Origin: Niabella pedocola
GTDB lineage: Bacteria > Bacteroidota > Bacteroidia > Chitinophagales > Chitinophagaceae
Assembly (NCBI RefSeq): GCF_021044425.1
Contig: NZ_JAJNEC010000007.1
Span: 248,001 to 312,000, forward strand
DNA: 64,000 nt
Direction: 5' to 3'
Part shown: in pieces, positions 16,795 to 26,281 of the stretch
Position numbering within the stretch: the stretch's first letter is position 1
Layout: each line of letters opens with the position of its first letter
Program-made: the position numbers and the translations under genes
The notes under the pieces: generated by a model
What the model was told of the DNA's origin: nothing
What the model saw: only the letters and a program-made list of their open reading frames with translations
Databases searched by the model: none

Positions 16795-17970
16795 ATGAAA
16801 GCAAACAACCATACCATCCACACAAGCATTATTGTACCTGCGCTTATTGCGCTTTCCATATCGCTGCACAGCTGCACAAGCGGCTCAGCAAACCCCAGCC
16901 CGCAAAGCCAGGCGCCGGCACTGCCGGTAATGGGCACGCCCGTATCACCCGTAACCGTTTACCAGGAATTTTCAGCTTCGCTGGAAGGAAAGGTAAACGT
17001 GGAAGTACGGCCCCAGGTAGACGGCTACCTGGAGAAGATCTACGTAGACGAAGGCGCTTACGTAACCGCAGGGCAACCGTTATTTAAGATCAACGCCCAG
17101 TTGTATAACGAAGCGCTGAACAACGCACGTGCCAATGTACTGGCTGCACAGGCCAATGTACAAAAGGCACAGGTAGACCTGGACCGTCTGAAACCACTGG
17201 TAGATAACGCCGTGATCTCCGACGTACAGCTGAAAACCGCAAAGGCCAACTACAACGCCGCCACCGCCGCACTGGCGCAGGCCAGGGCCATGGTGGGCAA
17301 CGCGCAGATCAATGTAGGTTATACACTGATCAAGGCGCCCGTAAGCGGTTATATCGGCAGCATCCCGTTCAAAACCGGTAGCCTGGTAGGCCGCGGTGAA
17401 ACGCAGCCGCTTACCGTGCTGAGTGAAGTGAACACGATGTACGCCTACTTCTCCATGAGTGAGCCCGACTTCATTGCCTTTAAAAACAAGTACGCGGGCG
17501 AAACCATTGAGCAGAAACTGAAGAACGTTCCTTCTGTTGAATTGCTGCTGGCCGATAATACCATTTATCCGCAGCAAGGAAAGATCGAACTGGTTCAGGG
17601 TCAGTTTGACAAAACCATCGGCGCCATTAACTTCCGCGCGTCCTTCCCCAACCCCAATAAAATATTAAGAAGCGGCAATACCGGTAAGATCCGCCTGCCG
17701 CAGCTCTTTAACGAAGTATTGGTGGTACCACAGGAAGCTACGTTCGAGATCCAGGATAAAGTATTTGTATTTACAGTAGACAGCAGTAACAAGGTAACCA
17801 GCAAACCCATTGCCGTTTCCGGTAAAACCTCCTACTACTACTTTGTAAACAAAGGACTTTCCAAAGGCGAAAAAATCGTGCTCTCCGGCACCGGTAATTT
17901 AAAAGACGGAACGCCGATTCAGCCGCAGATCGTTTCAGCCGACAGCGTGTTAAAGGCGAATCCGATTTAG
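16795..17970 (+). CDS. RND efflux periplasmic adaptor lipoprotein (HlyD/AcrA family)
   Basis: A 391-residue membrane-fusion protein. I chose the ATG at 16795 because it yields a lipoprotein signal (SLHSC, Cys27). An ATG 51 bases upstream adds residues without a signal-like pattern. Domain order is typical: biotinyl-lipoyl half (VEVRPQVDGYLEKIYVDEGA), alpha-helical hairpin rich in Ala, Asn and Gln (LNNARANVLAAQANVQKAQV), second lipoyl half (YTLIKAPVSGYIG), beta-barrel and membrane-proximal domain (GEKIVLSGTGNLKDGTPIQP). It links the inner-membrane pump to the outer-membrane channel encoded downstream. Confidence 0.93.
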   Translation: MKANNHTIHTSIIVPALIALSISLHSCTSGSANPSPQSQAPALPVMGTPVSPVTVYQEFSASLEGKVNVEVRPQVDGYLEKIYVDEGAYVTAGQPLFKINAQLYNEALNNARANVLAAQANVQKAQVDLDRLKPLVDNAVISDVQLKTAKANYNAATAALAQARAMVGNAQINVGYTLIKAPVSGYIGSIPFKTGSLVGRGETQPLTVLSEVNTMYAYFSMSEPDFIAFKNKYAGETIEQKLKNVPSVELLLADNTIYPQQGKIELVQGQFDKTIGAINFRASFPNPNKILRSGNTGKIRLPQLFNEVLVVPQEATFEIQDKVFVFTVDSSNKVTSKPIAVSGKTSYYYFVNKGLSKGEKIVLSGTGNLKDGTPIQPQIVSADSVLKANPI

Positions 17971-18014
17971 CGGGGTTTACAGGGCTGACTAAAAGTCTCT
18001 GTTTAAAACGTATT

Positions 18015-18086
18015 GTCATTCTGAACTTGTTTCAGAATCTATTGACAGATGCGCTTCCTTAGATGCCGAAACAAGTTCGGCATGAC
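18015..18086. repeat. Dispersed palindromic repeat, type 2, copy 1
   Basis: GTCATTCTGAACTTG...TTCAG at the left and AAACAAGTTCGGCATGAC at the right form imperfect inverted ends about 72 bp long overall. A second copy lies at 21426-21492, also inside this efflux gene string. The following 150 bases up to the permease start contain nothing else recognisable. Confidence 0.7.
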
Positions 18087-18240
18087 AAAGTAGAGACTTT
18101 TGGTCACCCCTCTCTCACAACACTTATTCTTCGCGGCACAGCACACCGCTGTAAAAGCGCCCTGATAAAGCAGCAGCCCCTGCCGCACAGGGATCTTTTA
18201 CCCCCATTTTTTACGCACAGCATACTTACAACTCGATATC

Positions 18241-21200
18241 ATGCTAAAGAAATTTATACAACGACCCGTGTTATCCACGGTAATTTCCATTATCCTGCTT
18301 TTGCTGGGTATTCTTTCACTCTTTGCGCTCCCTGTTACCCTGTTCCCGGACATTGCGCCGCCCAGCGTACAGGTTACCGCCACCTATCCCGGTGCCAACG
18401 GTGAGGTAGTAGCGCGTTCCGTGGCCACTCCGCTGGAGGAAGCCATTAACGGTGTGGAGAACATGACCTACATGACCTCCAACTCCAGCAACGACGGTAC
18501 CATGACCCTTACGGTATTTTTCAAACAGGGTACCGACCCCGATATTGCTTCGGTAAACGTGCAGAACCGCGTTTCCAAAGCCGTGAATCAGATCCCCCAG
18601 GAAGTAGTGCAGTCGGGCATCTCCACCCAAAAGGTGCAGAACAGTTTTATCATGTTCACCGGGCTTTATAGTGAAGACAGCGCCCAGTATGATGAACTGT
18701 TCCTGGAAAACTATCTTAAGATCAACGTGATCCCGCAGATCCAGCGGATCCCCGGTGTGGCCCAGGCCCAGGTATTTGGTGCCAAAGACTATTCAATGCG
18801 TATCTGGCTGAAGCCGGACCGGCTGGCCGCCAACAACCTCTCACCCCAGGATGTACTGGGCGCCATCCGTGACCAGAGCCTGGAGGCCGCGCCCGGAAGA
18901 CTGGGCCAGAACAGCGACGAGGTATTTGAATATGTATTAAAGTACAAGGGCAAGCTGAACCGGAACGAGGACTACGAGAACATTGTGGTAAAAGCAAATC
19001 CCAATGGTTCCGTGTTAAAGCTGAAAGACCTGGCCCGTGTGGAGTTTGGCGCCTTTACCTATAATGCCAACAGCCGGCTGAATGGCAAACCGGTAGCGGG
19101 TTTCGCTATCTTGCAAACCGCCGGCTCCAACGCCAATGATATTCTTACTGAGGTAGACCGGCAGCTGAAAGAGCTGTATACCACCATGCCCAAAGGCATC
19201 AAACCCATTACCATGTATAACTCCAAGGAGTTCCTGGATGCCTCCATCCACCAGGTAAGGGAAACATTGATCATTGCCTTTATACTTGTATTCATCGTGG
19301 TATTCATCTTCCTGCAGGATTTCCGGTCCACGCTCATACCGGCCATTGCCGTACCGGTAGCCATTGTGGGCACCTTCTTCTTCCTGCAGCTCTTTGGGTT
19401 TACCATTAACCTGTTAACGCTCTTTGCGCTGGTACTGGCCATTGGCATTGTGGTGGATGATGCCATCGTGGTAGTGGAGGCCGTGCACGCAAAAATGGAA
19501 CATAAGGATATGCCGGTGCGCAAAGCCACCGTGCAGTCGATGAACGAAATCTCCGGAGCCATCATCTCCATCACGCTGGTAATGGCAGCGGTATTTGTAC
19601 CGGTGGGATTTATGCAGGGCCCGGCGGGTGTGTTCTACCGGCAGTTTGCCTTTACACTGGCCATCGCCATCTTAATCTCCGCAGTAAACGCGTTAACGCT
19701 CAGCCCGGCCCTTTGTGCCCTGTTCCTCAAAAACCCGCATACACCGGGCGAAAAAGGACATCCGCACGAAAAGAAAGGATTTATGGCCCGCTTCTTTACC
19801 GCGTTCAATGCAGGGTTCCGCACCCTCACCAACCGGTATATCGGCAGTTTAAAATTCCTCATCCGCAGAAAGTGGATCGCCATTGCAGGGTTGGTGCTCA
19901 TCGCCGGGGTTAGTTACTGGCTCATCAAAAAAACGCCTTCCGGCTTTATTCCTACGGAAGACCAGGGCTTTGTATTGTATGCCGTAAACACACCTCCGGG
20001 TAGTTCACTGCACCGAACCCATAAAGCCACCGCGGAAATTGATAAGATCATCAAACAGGAAGAATCGACCAATAACCTTTGGGTTATCGACGGACTGAAC
20101 TTTATCAGCAGCGCCAGTGCCTCTCCTTATGCAGCCGGCTTTATCCGGCTGAAGGATGTGGACAAACGCGGCAAGCTGAAGAACCCGGATGAAATTGCGG
20201 CCACCCTTACCGGCAAGGTTACTTCGGTAAAGGACGCCAATACCTTCTTCTTCAACTTCCCCACCGTACAAGGTTTTGGTAACGTAAGTGGTTTTGAGTT
20301 TATGTTGCAGGACCGTACCAATGGTCCGCTGGAAAAGCTGGGCAATACCGCGGGAGCCTTTATCGGTGCGCTGATGCAGCGGAAAGAAATCGCGTATGCA
20401 TTTACCACGTTTGCCGCCGGCAACCCGCAGTATACCATCGAAACTGATTTTATAAAAGCCAAACAATTAGGTGTATCCGTAAGCGAGCTGATGCAAACCA
20501 TGCAGATCTACTTTGGTAGCAGCTTTGTGTCCGACTTTAACCGTTTTGGTAAATACTACCGCGTAATGGCGCAGGCAGATATTCCCTACCGTAAAGACCC
20601 CGCCTCCCTGGATGGTATTTTTGTAAAGAACAACCTGGGCGAAATGGTACCGGTGAAAACGCTGGTTACCTTGAAGCGGGTATTTGGTCCGGAAACCGTA
20701 ACCCGTAACAACCTCTTTAATGCGGTTACCATTAACGGGGTACCCAAACCAGGCTTTAGTACCGGGGATGCCATCCGTGCCATTGAGGAAACCGCGAAGA
20801 CGGCCCTGCCGAGAGGCTACTCGTATGAGTGGACGGGTATTACCCGTGAGGAACGGAGCGCCGGCAGTCAGCAGGTATATATCTTCCTGCTCAGCATCAT
20901 CTTTGTATACTTCCTCCTGGCGGCCCAGTACGAAAGTTATGTGCTGCCCCTGGCGGTGATCCTTACCGTACCGGCGGGTATACTGGGTGTATTTATGTTT
21001 ATCGGCTTTGCCGGACTGGAAAATAACATTTATGTGCAGATTGGGTTGATCATGCTCATCGGGCTGTTGGCCAAGAACGCCATCCTGATTGTGGAGTACG
21101 CGGTACAGCGGCGAAGAAAAGGCATGAGCCTGGTAGCCTCGGCGCTGGAAGCCTCCAGGCTGCGCCTGCGCCCGATATTGATGACCTCCTTTGCCTTTAT

Positions 21201-21405
21201 CGTGGGTATGTTGCCCCTGGTATTTGCAAAAGGCGCCTCCGCCATCGGTAACCACTCCATCGGCTACAGTACCGTAGGGGGTATGCTTACCGGTGTGTTG
21301 CTGGGCGTGTTCATCATCCCCGTGCTATACATCATCTTCCAGTATTTGCAGGAAAAGATCGTATCAAAAAGAGCAGATGATGATGAGGATTGGGAATTGG
21401 GATAG
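18241..21405 (+). CDS. RND multidrug efflux permease (AcrB/HAE1 type)
   Basis: A 1054-residue inner-membrane proton-driven drug exporter. It has 12 transmembrane segments in the usual 1+5+1+5 layout with two large periplasmic loops (for example FKQGTDPDIASVNVQNRVSK and IQRIPGVAQAQVFGAK). The proton-relay aspartates in helix 4 are present (Asp406-Asp407 in GIVVDDAIVVVEAVH). The C-terminal half has the conserved GLLAKNAILIVEYA segment and the RLRPILMTSFAFI stretch. Length and domain order match the HAE1 family. It is the pump of the tripartite system together with the adaptor upstream and the outer-membrane lipoprotein downstream. Substrates cannot be predicted. Confidence 0.96.
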   Translation: MLKKFIQRPVLSTVISIILLLLGILSLFALPVTLFPDIAPPSVQVTATYPGANGEVVARSVATPLEEAINGVENMTYMTSNSSNDGTMTLTVFFKQGTDPDIASVNVQNRVSKAVNQIPQEVVQSGISTQKVQNSFIMFTGLYSEDSAQYDELFLENYLKINVIPQIQRIPGVAQAQVFGAKDYSMRIWLKPDRLAANNLSPQDVLGAIRDQSLEAAPGRLGQNSDEVFEYVLKYKGKLNRNEDYENIVVKANPNGSVLKLKDLARVEFGAFTYNANSRLNGKPVAGFAILQTAGSNANDILTEVDRQLKELYTTMPKGIKPITMYNSKEFLDASIHQVRETLIIAFILVFIVVFIFLQDFRSTLIPAIAVPVAIVGTFFFLQLFGFTINLLTLFALVLAIGIVVDDAIVVVEAVHAKMEHKDMPVRKATVQSMNEISGAIISITLVMAAVFVPVGFMQGPAGVFYRQFAFTLAIAILISAVNALTLSPALCALFLKNPHTPGEKGHPHEKKGFMARFFTAFNAGFRTLTNRYIGSLKFLIRRKWIAIAGLVLIAGVSYWLIKKTPSGFIPTEDQGFVLYAVNTPPGSSLHRTHKATAEIDKIIKQEESTNNLWVIDGLNFISSASASPYAAGFIRLKDVDKRGKLKNPDEIAATLTGKVTSVKDANTFFFNFPTVQGFGNVSGFEFMLQDRTNGPLEKLGNTAGAFIGALMQRKEIAYAFTTFAAGNPQYTIETDFIKAKQLGVSVSELMQTMQIYFGSSFVSDFNRFGKYYRVMAQADIPYRKDPASLDGIFVKNNLGEMVPVKTLVTLKRVFGPETVTRNNLFNAVTINGVPKPGFSTGDAIRAIEETAKTALPRGYSYEWTGITREERSAGSQQVYIFLLSIIFVYFLLAAQYESYVLPLAVILTVPAGILGVFMFIGFAGLENNIYVQIGLIMLIGLLAKNAILIVEYAVQRRRKGMSLVASALEASRLRLRPILMTSFAFIVGMLPLVFAKGASAIGNHSIGYSTVGGMLTGVLLGVFIIPVLYIIFQYLQEKIVSKRADDDEDWELG

Positions 21406-21425
21406 TCGTTGCAAACACACTTATG

Positions 21426-21492
21426 GTCACCCTGAACTTGTTTCAGGGTCCATGTGAGCCGCGCATAGAAGCTGAAACAAGTTCAGCTTGAC
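21426..21492. repeat. Dispersed palindromic repeat, type 2, copy 2
   Basis: GTCACCCTGAACTTGTTTCA at the left and GAAACAAGTTCAGCTTGAC at the right are inverted ends of the same kind as at 18015-18086. It lies just after the permease gene. Confidence 0.7.
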
Positions 21493-21505
21493 CCAAACTT
21501 TGTTT

Positions 21506-21609
21506 CGTCACCCTGAGCGCAACGAAGCGGAGCCGAAGGGTCTCCCGAATATCGGACGGTATGACAACTCAGAGATGCTTCGGCTACGTTACACTTCGCT
21601 CAGCATGAC
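21506..21609. repeat. Dispersed palindromic repeat, type 1
   Basis: A 104-bp unit starting CGTCACCCTGAGCG and ending CGCTCAGCATGAC, with AGCCGAAGGGTCTC and AGAGATGCTTCGGCT inside. It is the opposite orientation of the units at 25.4-26.7 kb. Confidence 0.8.
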
Positions 21610-21622
21610 ACGAACCTTGTTT

Positions 21623-21736
21623 CGTCACCCTGAGCGCAACGAAGTGAAGCCGAAGGGTCTCACAAATATCGGACGGTATGATAACTCAGAGATGTTTCGG
21701 CTACTTCCGCCCATGCGGGATTCGCTCAACATGACG
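21623..21736. repeat. Dispersed palindromic repeat, type 1
   Basis: Second consecutive type 1 unit (114 bp) between the permease and outer-membrane channel genes, in the same orientation as the one at 21506. Three repeat units thus fill nearly all of the 383-base gap, and no separate promoter was recognised there. Confidence 0.8.
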
Positions 21737-21788
21737 ACAGAAAGTAAATAGCATCATAAAAAGTTCTTCAAAAGGATCAAAATCAACT

Positions 21789-23225
21789 ATGAATTATTTA
21801 AATATGAAAAGAAGACATACCCTACAATACCTGCTGCCGGTGATCGCATTATTGGTTACGGCGGCATCCTGTAAAGTAGGACAAGCATATAAACGCCCGG
21901 AAGTGCCGCTGCCACAGGAATTTCGCGCAGTGGCCACGGCCGATACCAGCAGCATTGCCGATGTGGAGTGGAAGCAGTTCTTTACAGACCCTGCTTTGCA
22001 AAGCCTCATCAGCAAGGGTGTTAGCTATAACTACGACCTGCAGATCGCGCTCAAACGCGTAGCCGCATCTGAGCAAACCTTAAAGCAGGCCAAATTGTTG
22101 CAACTGCCCCAGCTCAGCTTTAGCGTAACCGGGCAAACCACCAACCCGTCTAACAACAGTTTAAACGGGTTAAGCATCGGCAGCTTTATCAAAAAGCAGC
22201 ATGTGGAAGATTTCAATGCCGCCTTTAACCTTACCTGGGAGGCCGATATCTGGGGCAAGATCCGCCGCCAGCAGGAAGCCACCATGGCCGGGTACCTGCA
22301 AACCTACGAGGCTTCAAAAGCCGTGCAAACGCAGATCGTATCCAATATTGCACAGGGGTATTATAACCTGCTGATGCTGGATGAGCAGCTGAACATTGCC
22401 AAAAAGAACCTGGCATTAACAGATAGTACGCTCCGCTTTACCCAGCTGCAGCGCAACGCCGGTGAAGTAACCACCCTTGCCGTACAACAGGTAGAGGCAC
22501 AAAAGCAATCCACCGCCCTGCTCATTCCCCAGCTGGAGCAGAACATCGCCATACAGGAAAATGCACTCAGCATTTTAACCGGCAGTCTGCCCGCGGCCGT
22601 GGAGCGGGGCAAAGGACTTTTCAGCTCCGATGTGCCGCAATGGTTAACGCCCGGTATCCCTTCCGCTATCCTTAGCCGGAGGCCCGATGTGCGCGCTAAG
22701 GAAATGGAGCTCATCACCGCCAATGCAAAGGCCGGTATTGCCCAGGCCAATATGTATCCCAGCCTGTCCATTACCGCGCAGGGCGGGTTAAACTCCTACC
22801 TGGCCAATAACTGGTTCAATATACCCGCTTCCCTGTTTGGCACCCTGCTGGGCAATGTGACCCAGCCTGTGTTTCAGCAGCGCCGGTTAAAAACCGAATT
22901 GGAAACGGCCAGGATCCAGCGGGAGCAATCGGTACTGGAGTTTCGCCAGTCGGTACTCACCGCCATTGGCGAGGTATCGGATGCCCTGGTAGCTACCGAA
23001 AAATTAAAGGAGCAAAAGACCATTGCCGCCGGTCAGGCAGATACCTTGCAGCTGGCCATAAAAAATGCGCGGCTGTTGTTTAAAAGCGGTATGGCCAATT
23101 ATATAGAGGTACTCTCTGCACAATCCAACGTATTGCAGTCGGAGTTGAACCTCGCCAACATACACCGTTTGCAGCTGAGCGCCGCGGTAGATTTGTACCG
23201 CTCCCTCGGCGGCGGATGGAAATAG
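21789..23225 (+). CDS. Outer-membrane efflux lipoprotein (NodT/OprM-like)
   Basis: A 478-residue TolC-type channel. A lipoprotein signal (LLVTAASC, Cys28) precedes the KVGQAYKRPEVPLPQEFR segment typical of the NodT family. Two outer membrane efflux protein repeats follow, with long coiled helices (LTDSTLRFTQLQRNAGEVTT, LQLAIKNARLLFKSGMANYI) and the family signature IPSAILSRRPDVRAKEMEL. The C terminus is DLYRSLGGGWK. It completes the tripartite pump with the adaptor and permease. A downstream ATG at 21804 (MKRRH) would also leave an intact signal peptide. Confidence 0.93.
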   Translation: MNYLNMKRRHTLQYLLPVIALLVTAASCKVGQAYKRPEVPLPQEFRAVATADTSSIADVEWKQFFTDPALQSLISKGVSYNYDLQIALKRVAASEQTLKQAKLLQLPQLSFSVTGQTTNPSNNSLNGLSIGSFIKKQHVEDFNAAFNLTWEADIWGKIRRQQEATMAGYLQTYEASKAVQTQIVSNIAQGYYNLLMLDEQLNIAKKNLALTDSTLRFTQLQRNAGEVTTLAVQQVEAQKQSTALLIPQLEQNIAIQENALSILTGSLPAAVERGKGLFSSDVPQWLTPGIPSAILSRRPDVRAKEMELITANAKAGIAQANMYPSLSITAQGGLNSYLANNWFNIPASLFGTLLGNVTQPVFQQRRLKTELETARIQREQSVLEFRQSVLTAIGEVSDALVATEKLKEQKTIAAGQADTLQLAIKNARLLFKSGMANYIEVLSAQSNVLQSELNLANIHRLQLSAAVDLYRSLGGGWK

Positions 23226-23251
23226 TGCAGCACATTTTCCCTGCCGCCTTG

Positions 23252-23310
23252 CGCCCTTTGCGTAATCATTGCGCCTTTGCGGTAAAAAAAGGAAAATGTT
23301 TTGCGCTCCA
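23252..23310. repeat. Dispersed repeat, partner of the copy near 12.1 kb
   Basis: Contains CTTTGCGGTAAAAAAAGG and TTGCGCTCCA, resembling 12144-12200. It lies between the outer-membrane channel and MFS genes. Confidence 0.35.
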
Positions 23311-23327
23311 ATAAAACAATTGTTTTT

Positions 23328-24608
23328 ATGCAAACAACTGATATTAATAATAAGCGAACAAGGGTGGTGCTCATAGCCATCCTTGGCTTACTCACCGCCA
23401 TTGGTCCGTTTTCCATAGATATGTACCTGCCCGGCTTTCCGGCCATGGCAAAGGACCTGCATACCTCCATCAACACCATTGCCTATTCCCTGTCCAGCTT
23501 CTTTATCGGGCTTTGCATCGGGCAGCTCATCAGCGGACCGTTGCTGGACCGGTATGGCAGAAAGCGCCCGCTCGTCATCGGGTTGGTCATTTATATAGCC
23601 GCATCCATTGGTTGCGTGCTGGTACGCACGCCGGAAGCGTTGATCGTGTTGCGGTTCATCCAGGCCCTGGGTTGTTGCGTATCCATGGTAGCACCACGGG
23701 CCATTACCCGCGACCTGTTTCCGCTGGAAGATAATGCCAAGGTATTATCCCTGCTCATTCTGTTATTAGGGGTATCCCCCATCCTGGCGCCCACCTTTGG
23801 CAGCTACGTGGTGGCCTATTATCAATGGCAGGATGTATTTATCATCCTGGCGCTGATCGCTGCCGCTACCCTGGCCGCCGTTATTTTCCGGTTCCGGGAA
23901 AGCCGGGCACCGGACGCATCGGTATCCTTAAAACCGCGGCCTATCCTCAATGCCTTTGGCGGGGTATTAAAAAATCCACAGTTCTTTACCTATGCCTTCG
24001 CCGGTGGCATTTCCTTTGCGGGGCTCTTTGCCTACCTCTCCGGTTCGCCCTATTTGTTTATGGAATATTTTGGCGTATCCAAAACCGCGTATGGGGCCAT
24101 CTTCGCCATTATAGCGGCGGGGCTTATCGGCAGCAGCCAGTTAAATGCGGTCTTATTAAAAAAATATTCCAGTGAGCAGCTGGTTACCGCATCCATCCTG
24201 TTGCAAACAATTATTGGGTTTGTGCTGCTGGCGGGCATCACCACCGGTATTTTAGGATTGTATGGCACCATCGCCGTTATCTTTCTCCTTTTCTGTACGT
24301 TGGGCATCAGCTCTCCCAATACAGCCGCGCTCAGCATCCTGCCTTTTAGCAAGGAGGCGGGCAGTGCTTCGGCTTTACTAGGTGCACTGCAAATGGGACT
24401 GGGTGCCCTGGCCGCGGCCCTTACCGGTGTGTTTGATAATAAAACGCCCGCGCCCCTGGCCATCATTATTGCCGCCAGCGGGTTGCTGGCACTGGTGCTA
24501 TTGCTGGCCGGTCAGCGCAGGATTAAACAAGCGCCTGCGGCGGAAGAGGCCGCACCTGTTGAAGCAGTGGCGGAACAGGAAGCGGAAGAGGCCTGCATCA
24601 TCGCATAA
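23328..24608 (+). CDS. Bcr/CflA family MFS drug exporter
   Basis: A 426-residue inner-membrane transporter starting at the ATG at 23328 (MQTTDINNKRTRV). The ILGLLTAIGPFSIDMYLPGF first helix and ISGPLLDRYGRKRPL loop are diagnostic of the Bcr/CflA group of drug:proton antiporters, and RFIQALGCCVSMVAPRAITR is the conserved fourth-to-fifth helix region. About 12 membrane segments are visible. The C terminus carries an unusual Ala/Glu-rich tail of about 30 residues (EEAAPVEAVAEQEAEEAC). It follows the RND system by about 100 bases and ends at a strong terminator, so it probably belongs to the same resistance cluster. Confidence 0.92.
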   Translation: MQTTDINNKRTRVVLIAILGLLTAIGPFSIDMYLPGFPAMAKDLHTSINTIAYSLSSFFIGLCIGQLISGPLLDRYGRKRPLVIGLVIYIAASIGCVLVRTPEALIVLRFIQALGCCVSMVAPRAITRDLFPLEDNAKVLSLLILLLGVSPILAPTFGSYVVAYYQWQDVFIILALIAAATLAAVIFRFRESRAPDASVSLKPRPILNAFGGVLKNPQFFTYAFAGGISFAGLFAYLSGSPYLFMEYFGVSKTAYGAIFAIIAAGLIGSSQLNAVLLKKYSSEQLVTASILLQTIIGFVLLAGITTGILGLYGTIAVIFLLFCTLGISSPNTAALSILPFSKEAGSASALLGALQMGLGALAAALTGVFDNKTPAPLAIIIAASGLLALVLLLAGQRRIKQAPAAEEAAPVEAVAEQEAEEACIIA

Positions 24609-24653
24609 TCAGTAAGTATAGAGAGCAGATTTGTTTTTTGAGTGTATCTGTGC

Positions 24654-24687
24654 AACCAGCGGGATTTATTTCCGCTGGTTTGTTTTT
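24654..24687 (+). terminator. Intrinsic terminator after the Bcr/CflA gene
   Basis: AACCAGCGG pairs with CCGCTGGTT over 9 bp, with a short AT-rich loop and a TGTTTTT tail. It lies 46 bases after the stop codon and marks the end of the efflux gene cluster. Confidence 0.8.
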
Positions 24688-24689
24688 GG

Positions 24690-24979
24690 GTAATGCCCTT
24701 TGTCACCGCGATTATTTCATTTACGATGCAAAATCAATGGCCTCGATGACAAAAGTATCATTGTCATTTTGAGCGCAGCCGAAAAATCTTTACGCCGTCA
24801 TTATTGTTAGCAAATAAATTTCAAAACTCCTTTTACCTGGATGGTTCCGTAAAGATCGCTCCGCTTTGGTCGAGGTGACGATAATCTTTCTTTCTTGCCT
24901 GAGCGTAGTGATGTTGTCATTCGCAGCCTAACGAAGGGTAACGCCTACCGAATCCCGTCCGCCTATCCTTCGCCTGGTG
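24690..24979. repeat. Intergenic DNA with a degenerate type 1 repeat
   Basis: Around 24759-24880 the words GTCATTTTGAGCGCAGCCGA and CCGCTTTGGTCGAGGTGACG are the decayed ends of a type 1 unit with a different interior. No gene was found here. Confidence 0.45.
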
Positions 24980-25118
24980 ACCGGCAGACGATCTTCTAAG
25001 ACAGAATACGTCCACCTTATTGTTTCTTTTTCATCAGGTCTTTCTATAATGACTCCGGAACGGAATAGTAACTACTGCCATCAGCAAGTGTCGCAGCGCC
25101 TCTTTTTTACGCCGTGGA
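24980..25118. repeat. Long direct repeat, left copy (partner at 27546-27687)
   Basis: Shared blocks include GACGATCTTCTAAGA (GACGACCTTCTAAGA in the partner), TTCTTTTTCATC, CTCCGGAACGG and a TCGCAGC...TCTTTTTTA end, in the same order and spacing. The two copies bracket the 95-bp repeat array and its GIY-YIG gene. The 275 bases that follow up to 25393 hold no recognisable gene. Confidence 0.6.
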
Positions 25119-25393
25119 TTTTCTCAAAAAGCTTTCATACCCGTAAAAAAGCAGCGCAGTAATGATTATACAACAGCCCGGCAGCAAGATGCTCAACATA
25201 TTCCTTCGGAAAAGAAGTAAAGCCGTTTTTCGATCCGGGTTTACAGTGCGTGGCCGGTCAAACGGCGGAGCATTCGTTTGACCTTGACTTTTGCTCCACT
25301 TTTTGTCAAGAAAAAGTGGAAGTGACAATCAAAGAGCAATAACAGCAGCGCACTGGTCAGAAGACCAGCGCGAGATTTGACCAATCAGGCATC

Positions 25394-25488
25394 CGTCATG
25401 CTGAGCGCAGTCGAAGCATCCCTGTGATATCGAACTGTCCTAAAATTATGAGACCCTTCGACGCCACTTTGTTCCGCTCAGGGTGACG
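25394..25488. repeat. Type 1 repeat, 95-bp unit, array copy 1
   Basis: Begins CGTCATGCTGAGCGCAG and ends CCGCTCAGGGTGACG, with GTCGAAGCATCCCTGTGATA and GAGACCCTTCGA inside. The ends are imperfect inverted repeats. Confidence 0.85.
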
Positions 25489-25537
25489 AAAGCAGGTTTG
25501 CGTCAAGCGATTACGTAATAAACAACAATCACGCTTC

Positions 25538-25632
25538 CGTCATGCTGAGCGCAGCCGAAGCATCCCTGTGATATCGGACTTCCCGAAAATTATGAGACCC
25601 TTCGACTCCATTGCATTGCGCTCAGGGTGACG
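25538..25632. repeat. Type 1 repeat, 95-bp unit, array copy 2
   Basis: Exactly 95 bp, 144 bases downstream of copy 1. The 49-base spacer ends in CAATCACGCTTC, as do the neighbouring spacers. Confidence 0.85.
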
Positions 25633-25682
25633 AAACAAAGTTGGCGTTCTGTAATCATGGCAATGAAAGCCAATCACGCTTC

Positions 25683-25777
25683 CGTCATGCTGAGCGTAGC
25701 CGAAGCATCCCTGTGATATCGAACTACCCTAAAATTGTGAGACCCTTCGACTCCGCTTTGTTCCGCTCAGGGTGACG
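25683..25777. repeat. Type 1 repeat, 95-bp unit, array copy 3
   Basis: Exactly 95 bp, 145 bases after copy 2. The following spacer is almost identical to the one after copy 1 (CAGGTTTGCGTCAAGCGATT), so repeat plus spacer was duplicated as a unit. Confidence 0.85.
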
Positions 25778-25826
25778 AAACCAGGTTTGCGTCAAGCGAT
25801 TACGTAATAAACAGCAATCACGCTTC

Positions 25827-25921
25827 CGTCATGCTGAGCGCAGCCGAAGCATTCCTGTGATTTCGGACAGCCCGAAAATTGAGAGATCCTTCGGCTCCAC
25901 TTTGTTCCGCTCAGGGTGACG
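25827..25921. repeat. Type 1 repeat, 95-bp unit, array copy 4
   Basis: Exactly 95 bp, 144 bases after copy 3 and 29 bases before the ATG of the GIY-YIG gene. Read in that gene's frame it would encode an N-terminal extension, which explains why such proteins can be annotated with repeat-derived N termini. Confidence 0.85.
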
Positions 25922-25950
25922 AAACAAAATTATTTTTACTAATTTGTACT

Positions 25951-26268
25951 ATGCAAAAAGGAGCCTTTGTATATATCCTAACAAACAAGCTAAGAACGGT
26001 GCTCTACATCGGCGTTACATCTAACCTCCGGGCGCGATTATGGGAACATGAACATCATGAAATACCCGGTAGTTTTACAGATAAATACAATGCAACATTG
26101 CTAATTTACTATGAATCGCTCGATACGATTAATTCTGCAATTGAACGGGAAAAACAATTGAAGGGATGGGTTAGAAAAAAGAAAGAACAATTGATTGTAC
26201 GAAAGAACCCGCAGTGGAAAGTTCTTAATGAAGAAATAGCTAAAGAGATATACAGTCTTTTATATTGA
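25951..26268 (+). CDS. GIY-YIG nuclease embedded in the repeat array
   Basis: A 105-residue single-domain GIY-YIG protein of the UPF0213/YhbQ-like group. The motif is present as VYILTN...LYIGVT (residues 7-23), followed by the catalytic arginine helix (NLRARLWEHEHH) and the metal-binding glutamate (SAIEREKQLKGW). All expected active-site residues appear intact. I start at the ATG at 25951. A longer frame runs back into the adjacent repeat unit from 25879. The gene occupies what would be a spacer in a 144-bp-period array, and its stop is followed after 13 bases by the next repeat. This suggests that it moves or is copied with the repeats. Confidence 0.85.
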   Translation: MQKGAFVYILTNKLRTVLYIGVTSNLRARLWEHEHHEIPGSFTDKYNATLLIYYESLDTINSAIEREKQLKGWVRKKKEQLIVRKNPQWKVLNEEIAKEIYSLLY

Positions 26269-26281
26269 GCAATCACACTTC

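Noticed and set aside
20467..21255. 262-residue minus-strand frame across the RND permease
   Set aside because: It is antisense to conserved permease coding sequence, and composition is that of a shadow frame.
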